Positions 34,001 to 43,841 of a stretch of DNA of 64,000 bases are shown in pieces (positions within the stretch are counted from its first letter, which is position 1; every line of letters begins with the position of its first letter). The notes under the pieces were generated by a model. The model was not told the origin of the DNA. It saw only the letters and a program-made list of their open reading frames with translations, and made no database searches. This stretch comes from Panicum virgatum (taxonomy: Eukaryota > Streptophyta > Magnoliopsida > Poales > Poaceae), in assembly GCF_016808335.1 (NCBI RefSeq), contig NC_053149.1:33322087-33386086 (forward strand), written 5' to 3'. A program made the position numbers and the translations under genes.

Positions 34001-34784
34001 CGGAGAGTTTTTATCGTATTTGTACTTCGCTTCCGCTGTATCAGACATTTTTGTCATTTATGTAATAAATAACATTCATATTCGCTTTATTATATCTTTT
34101 TACGTGATATGTGATGCGATATACTGTTCATTCTGTTGTATATACGGGTGACCTGATCCTGGCACGTATATGATTGCTCGGTTTATGTCCTTTTATAAAC
34201 CGGGTGTTACAATAGTGCAAAAAATTATTATAGGTTCACTAGTTTCAAAATCTACAAGTTTTGCTTTGTTTTCAAATAACTTCGAATGTAGAACGTAGGG
34301 TAGTTCCATATAAAAGTTTTAGTGGTAAGATATAAAACTTTATGATTTATACATTACTCATTTGAGAACATTTAGTACTACAACATCATTTGCTAGTTGG
34401 GTCTTACATATGGCTATGACTACATAGTATATTATACAATTCAAGTCATATTTTCAAGTTTCCACAATCTTAACCTTTATATACATAGAAATATATTTGA
34501 CATATTTTTTCGGTATCTATAGTTCACAATAAACAAATTATAGAAGTTTCACTTTTTTATTTGTTCTACTATATTTAAAGATTTAAACAAATCAATTTTT
34601 AGAGGTACCTCTCTCTACAAATCGATTTTTAACTGCAAAAACTAGGAGTTGGTATCGCAACCACTCCTAAAAATACATTTTTACCCGTGACTCCCAGTGC
34701 CAGCGATGTTCTCCTCAAATGGCACGTGGTCATTGATCGATGGTGCCCCGTGCCCTGGGGTGATAGATGCTGGGCAGAGACGTC
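31009..34784. mobile_element. Decayed CACTA element interrupted by a solo LTR
   Basis: It begins near 31,009 with ACTACTAAAAA, a decayed CACTACTA terminus, followed to 31,380 by 'ggggcgggtgat'-type subterminal repeats in both orientations. After the solo LTR (31,502-34,211), AT-rich interior resumes and further 'ctcctaaaaatacatttttacc' words appear (34,640-34,690). The right terminus is not clear. No transposase is seen. Much of 34,451-34,784 belongs to the tandem duplication described separately. Confidence 0.55.
31502..34211. mobile_element. Solo LTR, gypsy (Del/Tekay/Retand type)
   Basis: TGTAACACCC...GGGTGTTACA with a perfect 10-bp inverted end, 2,710 bp, and a perfect target duplication ATAGT (31,497-31,501 and 34,212-34,216). 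The 5' part has a GC-rich leader (31,800-32,330) that yields long but composition-driven frames. A short exon-like piece (about 32,779-32,865) encodes 'PSEEPQYPYPEQPSSDQFEQ' and ends EEGK; a later one after a cttag acceptor (about 33,901-33,954) ends 'FAQRYQDYEDF'. No gag/pol. Long LTRs of this kind with internal introns are known for grass gypsy elements; that the pieces are spliced together is inference. Confidence 0.9.
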
Positions 34785-36733
34785 CACTACTACAAAAATG
34801 ATTTGTAGCAACACCTCGAATTTTTTTTAGGGGCGGACCAAAAAGTCACCCTACAAATGGGGCTCGGGTACTCTAGCAATTGAGCCGCCGCCCGACCCTC
34901 CTCCGTTGGTGCCCGCCTGTCCTCTCCCCTGCCGGCGCCCGCCCCTTCAGCTCCGGGCCCGCTCGCGGCCGCCACCCCGCGGTCGCCCCTCCCCACGCCG
35001 GCCTCGCCGACCTCCAGCACCACCACCTCGGCCTCTCCGACCTTCGGCGCGTCCTCCTAGGCACGGCCTCGTCGGATCCACGCGTGTACCCCCGCACGTC
35101 GCATCCTCCACCAGCGCCCCTCCTTCCTCCTGGGCGTGCCCTCGCCGAATCCGGCCGCCACATCCTCCCCGAGGCAGCCGGCCTCCTCCCCGCACGCCCT
35201 CGCCGAATCCCGCCGCCACCTCCTCCCCGAGGCAGCCAGCCTCCTCCCCGCGCGCCCTCGCCGGATCCGACCGCCACCTCCTCCCCGAGGAAGTCGGCCT
35301 CCTCCCCGCGCCTTCAGCGCCGCCAGGTCACCGCACCGGCGGCCTCCTCCTCTGCGCGCAGCCCTCCCCGGCCCGCCTCCTCCCCACACCAAGGCTCCCT
35401 GCCGGCGACTCCTCTCGAGGTGAGGATCCAAGGACCCAATTGCTTTTGTTAAATCTTGGCATGGTCTTTAGCGCAAAAACTCAGGGACCTATTTGTAAAG
35501 GCTAGTTTTTAACTCTAGATGTTTTGGATAAAATAAATGCATCTGCTTGTGAGATTTTGAAAATGAACACATGAATTTTGAAAATGCAAGGCGCACATCA
35601 TTTTTTCAAGTTTCCACAATCTTAACCTTTATACACATAGAAATATATTTGACATATTTTTTTGTTATCTATAGTTCACAATAAACATATTATAGAAGTT
35701 TCACTTTTTTGTTTGTTCTACTATATTTAAAGATTTAAAAAAATCAATTTTTAGAGGTACCTCTCTATACAAATCGATTTTTAACTGCGAAAACTAGGAG
35801 TGGGTATCGCACTCACTCCTAAAAATACATTTTTACCCCTGACTCCCAGTGCCAGCAATGTTCTCCTTAAACGGCACGAGGTCATTGATCGATGGTGCCC
35901 CGTGCCCTGGGATGATAGATGCTGGGCAGAGACGTCCACAACTACAAAAAAGTTTTGTAGCAACACCTTGAATTTTTTTAGGGGCAGACCAAAAAGTCAC
36001 CCGCTCCTACAAATGGGACTCGGGTACTGTAGCAATTGAGCCCCCACCCCGACCCTCCTCCGCTGGTGCCCGCCCGGCCGCTCCCCTACCGGCACCCGCC
36101 CGTCAGCTCCGGGCCCGCTCGCCACCGCCACCCCGCGGTCGCCCCTCCCCACGCCGGCCTCGCCGACCTCCGGCACCACCACCTAGGCCTCTCCTACCTT
36201 CGGCGCCTCCTCTTCAGCGCGGCCACGTCGGATCCACGCATGTACCCCCGCGCGACACATCCTCCACCGGCACCCCCCTCCTGCCTCCTGGGCGTGCCCT
36301 CGCCGGATCCGGCCGCCACCTCCTCCCCGCGTGCCCTCGCCGAATCCCGCCGCCGCCTCCTTCCCAAGGCAGCCAGCGTCCTCCCCGCGCGCCCTCGCTG
36401 GATCCGATCGCCACCTCCTCCCCGAGGAAGCCAGCCTCCTCCCCGTGCCTTCAGCGCCGCCAGGTTGCCACGCCGGCGGCCTCCTCCTCTGCGCGCAGCC
36501 CTCCCCGGCCCGCCTCCTCCCCACGCCGAGGCTCCCCGCCGGCGACTCCTCTCGAGGTGAGGATCCAAGGACCCGATTGCTTTTGTTAAATCTTGGCAGG
36601 GTCTTTAGCAAAAAACTCAGGGACCTATTTGTGAAGGCTAGTTTTTAACTCTAGATGTTTTAGATAAAATAAATGCATCTGCTTGTGAGATTTTGAAAAT
36701 GCACACATGAATTTTGAAAATGCAAGGCGCACA
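34451..36733. repeat. 1,152-bp tandem duplication in copy B
   Basis: Unit 1 starts at 34,451 and unit 2 at 35,603 (both ttttcaagtttccacaatc). The CACTA 5' terminus at 34,785 reappears exactly 1,152 bp on, at 35,937, as CACAACTAC. The junction ...gcgcaca/tcatttttt at about 35,597 shows where unit 1 ends; unit 2 runs to about 36,733 and then continues as in copy A. Each unit holds CACTA left-flank, the 5' terminus and the 58-bp minisatellite. Copy A has no second unit. Confidence 0.85.
35138..35311. repeat. 58-bp GC-rich minisatellite, copy B unit 1
   Basis: Units begin at 35,138, 35,196 and 35,254 (gccctcgccg...), exactly 58 bp apart, with about 90% identity by eye. A shortened copy lies at 36,297-36,460 in the second tandem unit. 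The non-triplet period opens all three frames on both strands (for example a minus frame 34,873-35,277 and plus frames 34,880-35,505), so I treat these frames as artefacts. Confidence 0.85.
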
Positions 36734-36818
36734 CACACCTAGAGAAGTTGAGAATATGAACGCATAAACTTTGTAAGTGCATTTATATTCATAGATGGAA
36801 TCAATTTATATCTGCTAG

Positions 36819-37810
36819 ATGTTCTGTGGTGGTGGTCGTGGCCGTATGCACCATAGTGAATCTCAACGTCCAAGCATACACTTTCATGAAGCCATTACCT
36901 TGCCATCAGGCAATCGAACGCGCGGATCAATTCCAAATGCTGTAAGATTCATTTGTTATTTTTCATATAGTTTTACCTACACTTCAATAATTTCTAAATT
37001 TGCTCACATACAATGCAGCATATCAACATTATTAGATGGCCTAAAGATGTTGTCGAAGATTTCGGTGGTACTACTCCTGTGGTGCGACTCGAGCTTGTTC
37101 GGGAACCGGATTTCAAAAGGATACATATTTCTTTTCAAGTCCCTGTTTGACATATAGATTTTGCCTCGATGGAACTAGGAGAGGAACCAATATCCTCGAG
37201 GATACTGATGGTTTCTATTGCCGCAATGGGTGGAGTGGCACAAATTTCGACAACTTATGAGAGGCTACCGGTGGAGGCCTGCTTGCGGCAGCTTAAGGAT
37301 CAAGGGTACTTTGTGCCCAACTTTTCATATTTTCGAATTAACTAGCTACAGGCGGGAGAAAGCAATATTATTCTGACTGCAGAGAGGCTTTGCCAGCTTA
37401 CTCGACAAGACAGAGTATGAGATTTTCTTTTTAGTCATTGTTAACTTTAGTAATGTTGCATTATTTTTTCAACTTTCATAACGTTATTATCACCTTTTAG
37501 GATCTCATCGATGGTGAATCTGCCATTGCGGCTGTTAGCTTTCGGGCTATTCTGAATCAAGTCTTAGAATATTTAGGTTGACTTACATGGGTGGAGAGCC
37601 ATTCTTTACTAGAGATTTAAGGTTCCAAGCAAAACTCTCCTTTTGCAGAACAAGTCAGCTTAACACTCCATTGTTCGATATATGTAGTTGTATATGTGGT
37701 AGGTATTGGGAAGCGGAGGAGAGTGCACTTGTTCGTGCTCTAGTATATTTTGATGAATTTCTAAACTGGACGATTGGAGACCTTAACTATCTTAAATATC
37801 TACAGAAGTA
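36819..37810 (+). pseudogene. Unknown spliced gene carried by CACTA element, copy B
   Basis: Same gene as 5,554-6,577. Exon 1 starts at ATG 36,819 with a shortened Gly/Arg-rich stretch and ends at donor gtaaga. Exon 2 begins after an intact acceptor (tgcag at 37,014-37,018), reads 'EDFGGTTPVVRLELVREPDF' and then hits a stop (VPV-stop, 37,148) where copy A is open. The last exon (37,501 onward) has lost one T near 37,578, shifting the frame before 'TYMGGEPFFTRDLRFQAKL'. Lesions in A and B differ, so the duplicated ancestor was likely intact. Function unknown. Confidence 0.5.
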
Positions 37811-37860
37811 GGCTATAGTAGCTTGAAATTTGTAATATGCATAGATGTACGCTACTATTA

Positions 37861-38190
37861 TATATACGGGACTAAAATCTTCTTCAACTCGAAATCGAGA
37901 TCGCCTTATCTTCAAGTAAATTGCACGCGAGGTAGAGGGAGGTTCTGCAAGAGAGGAAGGGAAAGGGCCGGCATTGAGCAGGCGTGGATTACCTTGCTGA
38001 GGAGGAAGAAGCCACTCTCACAATATTGGAGAGCGGAGAGTCCGCGAAAGTGGGTAGGGCGAGAAGGGCTTAGCTCCCTCGTCGGGTCATAGTGTCACGC
38101 TAACATGTTGGGAGGTTAGGTCACGGCGGCCAACACTATGAAGGATGGTGTGGAGATCTTTTGAGGGAGCGGGTGTGCTAATTAGTGGCA
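37861..38190. other. Flank before Helitron end, copy B
   Basis: It matches 7,555-7,889. A plus frame of about 80 codons (to 38,092) is shared with copy A but has no recognised domain. No other feature seen. Confidence 0.4.
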
Positions 38191-38619
38191 CTAGAACATT
38201 CGGCGCGCGATGCGCGCCCTACCATTTGAGCAATCAAATATAAGTAATCATAAGATAATATAACCGAGAATTAAACCAAGCATAGCATAAGATGAAATCA
38301 ATACATCGTATGAACTGCAGTACATGACGAGAATCAAACATTCAGAGCTGTATCAGAATACATGCTGGCACAGAATACATTAATGAGCTAGTTTTGAACG
38401 TTTAGATGAAGAGCTTCAACGTCCTGGCGTCATCGTATGAACTGCAGTAGTAGACAGCTGAAACACTCGTTCCACAAATGCCAGCCCTTCAAAAGATTGT
38501 CGCCAGAGTAAATTCAGATAAGGAAGTTGAGTACAATAAAATATACAACATTTTAACTTGTGCAAGGTACATTCTTTTGTTACATGTTAAGAGGACTATG
38601 ATGTTTGCTTGTGCTGCAC

Positions 38620-38832
38620 TCAGCACCTAGCAAGCTTTGAACGGTTTGAACAGCTCAAAGTCCAGAGCGTGGCAGCTACAACACGGGGCTGACAAGTGCG
38701 AACGCTACCAGGTGGGAAATCCATTATGGAGATTATTGCTTCAGTCAACACGATCTTGCTTTGATCGGCATCCTTGATCGCTGAACATGTGTGCACGAGT
38801 ATCTTCAGAACTCTGACTACCTGCATAAACAA
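38620..38832 (-). pseudogene. Unidentified captured gene fragment, copy B
   Basis: A 70-codon minus frame nearly identical to 8,319-8,531 ('LVHTCSAIKDADQSKIVLTE', ending LARC). It lies near the Helitron 3' end. Family not recognised. Confidence 0.4.
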
Positions 38833-39549
38833 GGTGTGAAGTCAGACATGTGAGCTGGGGCTGCAAGCCACATACGGAACAAACTCGTGCTGCGGCAGCG
38901 CTCTTTACATGTGGATCATTTGTCTGTTACCGTGGCCAACGCGGCTGAGAATTCAACCTCCATATGTGTGCAGTCCACAACAAAAACCAAAACATTTGGG
39001 TGCATATGGTCTCTGCTGAGTGCTGACAACATGTATCTGCATCGGGTGTCAGTTAGCTAGCAAAGTCATTGATTGTTAGATATGGTATATTGCCCGTGCT
39101 CACGCTATGGGCCACATTAACTAAATCAATTTCACATGAACCAAATCAATTTGCAAACATTGACAGAACCCCACGCATTCATGGACCTAATATGCAATCT
39201 TCTAATTCCAAACACGTTCACCTAAGCAAAGTGCAAGCAGGTTTATTATTCTCCCCTATATGATAGCTAAGCAAAATGTTGTACAAAGTTTCTTTGAGAT
39301 CACTATACTCTACATTTATCTAAACTTAGAAACAATTTTGAATCACACAAAGATAAGAAAATTGAAACAAGATCAATACCTTTAGTTCTAGCTTATGGCA
39401 AAAAAAGGTAATTATAAATTGAGGTACTGCCAGTCAGCCACTGCCCACATAAAACACTTACCTGGTTGACCCTAAAATCTATAGTACAACAAAAACAAAT
39501 AAGAAAATATGATATTTTGGTCAGTATAAGAAAAATATATTGAAGTTTT

Positions 39550-40438
39550 ATCTAGCCTGCTCATGAGGTTGACTAAAAGTATAATTTTGGATCTGAGCAC
39601 GGCGCTTGCCGCTACCGCAGCATCGCTGATGAAGCGTGCCTCCCACATTGTGGATGAGTGGCACGAAGAGCCCTTGCTCCTCAGGAACGCCTCCATGTCT
39701 GCCTGCAGGTGGCTGAGCCGCACATCTCGAGCGCGAGCTTGGCGTTGAAGAGCTTTGTCTGCACGCACTCCTCGTGCCAGACCTCTGCCATCTACAGCTA
39801 ATATTATGACACTTTTTGCCATAATATTATGATTATGCATTCAAGTTAATTGCTCTTGCCAAAAAGACACAATATTGAGTACACATCCACTGCTACTAAG
39901 CCAAAGTAGCAATGCTTAAATACATGTTAAACTATAAATTTTCAGACAAACCTCCTCCACAAGCTGGCGAGGCTTAGCTCCTCCCATACGGTTTGACCTA
40001 TTTGAACTGAACTCTGAACTTGAGGAAGTAGAAAGAGAGTGCGCACTAATTTGCAACAACACAATGAGGCAGCTTTTCTGGTACTACTATCCTCATCTTC
40101 CAGATAGAGGATGACACTCTCTAGAGAATTGCAGGAGCTCGTTGACCCTGAAAGAAATGCACATTTTAAGTTCCAAACACTACCATCAGTCAGCTAAGAG
40201 AGCATTTCAAACCTTAGAGTTGAAGTTTGCTAGAGTATGCAGTGCAAGTTGCACAAGAACAGGACGCTCCTCCTCAATCTCCTCCCGCATGTGCAGGCAA
40301 AGTCTCAGCGCAGCAGCTCGACCTCCGCCTGGTCCTCCTACGCCTCCCGCATGAGCTTCGAGCATGCCTCCTCCATCAGCTCGCGGGCCTTGAGCTACAT
40401 CTCATAGCTCTGCACCTGCTGCTAGGCCGACGACATCG
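39550..40438 (-). pseudogene. Captured BRANCHLESS TRICHOME-like coiled-coil gene, middle and C-terminal exons, copy B
   Basis: The upstream piece ends at the gypsy insertion (40,438) and includes 'KARELMEEACSKLMREAxEDQAEVELLR'-like residues on the minus strand, then 'MREEIEEERPVLVQLAL'. The next exon, after a TAG acceptor at about 39,793, reads 'MAEVWHEECVQTKLFNAKLA', clearly the family core MAEVWREERVQMKL, then 'LSHLQADMEAFLRSKG' after a frameshift. In-frame stops occur near 40,400-40,425. Known members are coiled-coil proteins of the At1g50660/BRANCHLESS TRICHOME group; this copy is dead. Confidence 0.68.
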
Positions 40439-41148
40439 TGTTGACGCAAAATCCGGTCACACACTCGAATGCGCTAGAACACGCATTGATCGTCGACACG
40501 ATCTTCACCAACGGGCTCCCTGCGCACAGACCGGTCAGACCGGTTAGGGCAACCGGTCAGACTAGTTCTACAGAGAACGCCGCGAAGACCTAAAACCTCG
40601 AGTTCGGGAGGGACCCCGTCAGAGCTCGTGGATCTAGGGTTAGTCTGAGTTCGGCAGGCCACTCAGAACATCCTCGAACGCCGTAAAAACGAGCAAAGAA
40701 TAGTAGATGGGGTTGGAAAAGCTAGGGTTTAGAGATAAAAAGTAGGGTATGAGTTGTTGAATCAATTGGGATTACCCACAATCAGCCGTGGCCCTTCATA
40801 TATATAGGGTGGGGAGGTCTGTACCTGTTAGGAGTCGGAACCCTATCAAATCCCGTGTCAAAATATAACTCCTAACTCAAATTGGGCATTTCGGACTGGT
40901 CTGACCGCCCTGGACCGGTCTGACCGGGGTGCAGGTCTTCCGGTGGGCATAACTCCCTCATCCTGACTCCAAATTGGACATTCTATATATGCATTTCGAT
41001 CGTATCGACGAGATTTACACAGTGGTGGGGTCCAATTGGCAATTTGACAAACTTGACTAGACCGATCTGACCGGTTTATTGGAGAGGTCTGACCGGTCTA
41101 CCTAGATTGTCCAGAAAATATTCATCGTGCCAATTTATGGTGTCAACA
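40439..41148 (-). repeat. Gypsy 3' LTR (left)
   Basis: 710 bp, TGTTGACGC...GTGTCAACA. The minus-strand TATATATA box is near 40,799-40,806, with an ACCGGT cluster about 95 bp upstream (40,900-40,935) and others at 41,060-41,102 and 40,531-40,566. Confidence 0.92.
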
Positions 41149-41166
41149 TATGCTCCCCTGTTTCTT
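41149..41166 (-). other. Gypsy polypurine tract
   Basis: The minus strand reads AAACAGGGGAGCATA directly before the TG of the LTR, the expected primer site for plus-strand synthesis. Confidence 0.75.
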
Positions 41167-41296
41167 GGTAAATCTTGCGTGCCAAGAAACATATCTCCAA
41201 GCCCAAAAATACACTTGAACAATGAGAAGCACCTACGCACCAATCATGTCTTGCTTTGAAGGATGATATCATATATCGGCCATGTCATCTTGTATA

Positions 41297-41694
41297 AGCG
41301 AGACAAGCCTGAGTATATACAACCTCGGTTGTGAATTATGTTCTTCAAAGGAACTGCTTCGGTCCATTTAGTAAAATAATATGTAGCAACTAACATGAAG
41401 CAATGCATCTTTGAAGATGGAGGATTAATTCAAATAATAAAATCCAATCCTCAACCTCGGAACGACCATGATTTGATAATAAGATGTATCAACACAGCGG
41501 GCAAACCACTGACATTCTTCACACCCCTTATACTGCTTCAAACAAACAATGTTCATGGTAAACTAATACAAATTGGCTCTGTCAAACAACCACTTCATCC
41601 CGGGAGCCAATTGATGTGTACCACAAACATCTTCGTGAACTTTCCTCATGACAACTCTGGCCTGATCCGAGTTCAAACATTTAAGAAATAAATC
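41297..41694 (-). pseudogene. Gypsy integrase fragment
   Basis: Minus-strand codons in broken frames read 'MRKVHEDVCGTHQLAPGMKW' (the region around the H2C2 zinc finger), 'IIKSWSFRG' and 'FMLVATYYFTKWTEAVPLKN'. The last corresponds to the conserved integrase core (usually VLVATDYFTKWTEAVPLK), in which the catalytic Asp of ATDYF is changed to Tyr. Integrase would insert the cDNA; this remnant cannot. It stops close to the polypurine tract, so the C-terminal half is deleted. Confidence 0.8.
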
Positions 41695-42162
41695 TTCGGC
41701 TGTTCAACGATAGAGCTTATCATCGACTAAAACATATTTCAGTGTCATTCACCGAATATCCCCTTCTGCACCGCGACCAGGATCTTTAGATAGGAGATTA
41801 CATGAACCCTCCAGTCTTGATCTTCGGCTTTAGTGATGAATCACCTTTCATAGCCGAATTGGTGTCTCCAGTAGTCTGGGAAGTCAGACCGGTCTCATGA
41901 CCAGTCAGACCGGTCTGGGCAGTCGGACTGGTTGAATCGACCAGTCGGACCGGTTCGTCCAGAACCTGCAACTTGGCTTTTGCTTGCATCGGCTTTCGAA
42001 CATGAAAATATTTCTTCATAATTGCTTAGTCAGATGCTTGCTGAGCAAGAGAAATAGCATGTCCATTCTCTTCCCATGGTATATATCTTATAAAAAATTA
42101 ACAAAGGAAGAAATAATATCGAGGCACTTATCAAGATACGCATTTAAATATCCATTGTATCA
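41695..42162 (-). other. Gypsy pol linker between RNase H and integrase
   Basis: The minus strand keeps pieces such as 'PWEENGHAISLAQQASD', typical of the segment after RNase H in grass gypsy pol. A run of ACCGGT motifs (41,883-41,960) is embedded in the frame 42,019-41,798, giving repeated TGLTG residues. There are several stops. Confidence 0.6.
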
Positions 42163-42823
42163 TTAGCATACCTTGAATACTTGCTGCACCACCAGAAGTG
42201 AATCACCAAAGGCTTCAACATGTTTCACGCCCATGGATTGCAGAAATTCCAAGCCAAATAAGAGCGCTTTATACTCAACTTGATTATTTATGCAATCCTC
42301 TTTTGATCGGTTTGAGAACTCAAAAATACCACCACTTGGTGAAATCAAGACAGCAACAATTCTTTGACCATCATCACAAACCGATCTATCAAAATATAAC
42401 TTCCAAGGTGTGCAAGTAACATAGCCGATTTCCAAATCATGCTTATCATTAATCCGATGCTCAACAATGAAATCCGCTATGATTTGGCCTCTCAGAGATC
42501 TCAAGAATTCACAAGCCAAATCATATTCAATTAAAGCATAAGCCCACTCGCCGATTCTACCACTTAAAATCGGCTTTTGTAACATACACTTGAGCACATC
42601 GGTTTGACATACTACTATGCAAGTACTAGATAGTAGATAATACCTCAAATTGGTACGAGCATAATAGAGACAAAAATAATTTCTTAGTAAAAGTATACCT
42701 TGTCTCCGCATCAATAAATCGTCGGCTTATATAAGTGATGACATACTCCTTATCTTCAGTTTCTTGAGTCAAAACAGCCACAATGACCTTGTCTTCAGCA
42801 GCCACATAAAGCTTGAAAGGAAC
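42163..42823 (-). pseudogene. Gypsy reverse transcriptase connection and RNase H
   Basis: The first part (to 42,626) reads 'FKLYVAAEDKVIVAVLTQET' and 'KEYVITYISRRFIDAETRYT', the typical RT-RNase H connection. After a frameshift, 42,714-42,163 carries the RNase H core: 'LYFDRSVCDDGQ' (the usual DGS Gly is Arg), 'NNQVEYKALLFGLE' and 'FGDSLLVVQQV', containing three of the catalytic acidic positions. RNase H removes the RNA strand during reverse transcription. The upstream codons continue beyond the copia insertion at 53,159. Confidence 0.88.
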
Positions 42824-43718
42824 TGAAAGTGCATCTAGGCCCCAAATTGGTTTTGGTGAATTGAATGACAAACATGATTAAAGGACTAACGTTTTATTTG
42901 AGATATCATGAGCAGGGACTTATTTGTATATCATTTATGCATTGACTCATGTGAAAAAGAATCAAATAAAAGAGAAGCTTATTGTTGAAAGTCAAGCATT
43001 ATTGCAAGGCTTCATGGGTTAATAAAAAAAAGAGACATACACTTGTGAGCTAGATATATTGATCTTATTTATGGAAGCTTGCAATGCGTGAAATATGGTT
43101 ATTATTCATGATTACAATGCAAGACAAAGAAATAAAGCTTAACTCAACATGGCAAGGGTAAGTGATGAAGAAACCAATCGAGATGACTAGTGCGAGGGAC
43201 TAAGCAAGCTTTGGTGGAGCGACGGCTCACCATGTGTGCGAAATGCTAAGGTGAAGTGCTAGTATCCGTGGGGTGTTCGAAGAATCATACCCAAGCATTA
43301 TTATGAGAAGCGATGCAATGCATTAAATATCTTATTGGAGTGACTTGAGGATCCAAGGATAGATTTGCAAAGGTATGGGGACTCTAAGTCACTAGCTCAA
43401 GTATGGATTTGCTCAAAAGAGAAGATTATGCAATGTTGGAATCCCAAGTTCGAGAAATCAAAGTATGGCAAAGATGAAGTGATTCAAGACTCAAGTGGAT
43501 GAAATGTGTTTTAGATTTAATCTTGGGTATAGGTATACCGTACTATCAGGAGGGATGCAACATTGATTATTTGACTCGGTCAAAAGTGCTCATAGGTCAC
43601 CCAAGTAAGAATCCTGAGAGATAACCCTTGAGAACTAACTTTGTGCTACCTGGATGATCAAGTGTCAACTTGGTGGACCAAGTGGTGCACCTAAACCTAG
43701 GTTTGGGCTTCTCTGACC

Positions 43719-43797
43719 CGGACCGGTCTGACCGGTCTGGCCGGTCTAGGGTGTAACGGCTAGTTTTTCAACAAACCGGTCAGGTCTGACCGGTCTG
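43719..43797. repeat. ACCGGT/CTG 9-bp motif cluster in copia LTR
   Basis: Five ACCGGT or near-ACCGGT cores separated by CTG, CAG or variants, for example 'gaccggtctgaccggtct'. The matching cluster in the 3' LTR is at 52,216-52,290. It ends 37 bp before the TATA box. See the findings for the other clusters. Confidence 0.9.
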
Positions 43798-43833
43798 TAC
43801 TGACAGAGCAATGGCTAGTTTTTGGAAGTGGGG

Positions 43834-43841
43834 TATTTATA
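43834..43841 (+). promoter_or_regulatory. TATA box of copia 5' LTR
   Basis: TATTTATA in a gggTATTTATActcc context, conserved at 52,326-52,333 in the 3' LTR. It lies about 820 bp before the end of the LTR, so the transcript would start around 43,870. Confidence 0.65.

Larger units (their letters stand above)
34785..37860 (+). mobile_element. CACTA transposon, copy B (5' end intact, 3' end deleted)
   Basis: It starts CACTACTACAAAAATG after GTC (34,782-34,784), the same 3 bases that follow the 3' end in copy A (7,116-7,118). Subterminal 'aggggcggacc' words follow. The interior is enlarged by the tandem duplication, then carries the spliced unknown gene (36,819-37,810). The 3' end is gone: at about 37,860 (ctactattata/tatacggg) sequence jumps to the equivalent of 7,555, removing about 940 bp. 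No transposase. Confidence 0.8.
38191..40438 (-). mobile_element. Helitron 3' part, minus strand, copy B
   Basis: The 3' terminus on the minus strand is hairpin GGCGCGC/GCGCGCC (38,202-38,218), GAATGTT, CTAG (38,191-38,194). The cargo order is the same as in copy A. Here the gypsy element that splits the Helitron is present end to end (40,439-57,555), so the Helitron resumes on the far side at 57,556. The captured coiled-coil gene can be followed across that gap. Confidence 0.7.

Noticed and set aside
34873..35505. Overlapping long frames on both strands (up to 199 codons), Pro- or Arg-rich
   Set aside because: They come from the 58-bp minisatellite and high GC; every phase is open, and no domain or codon bias is visible.
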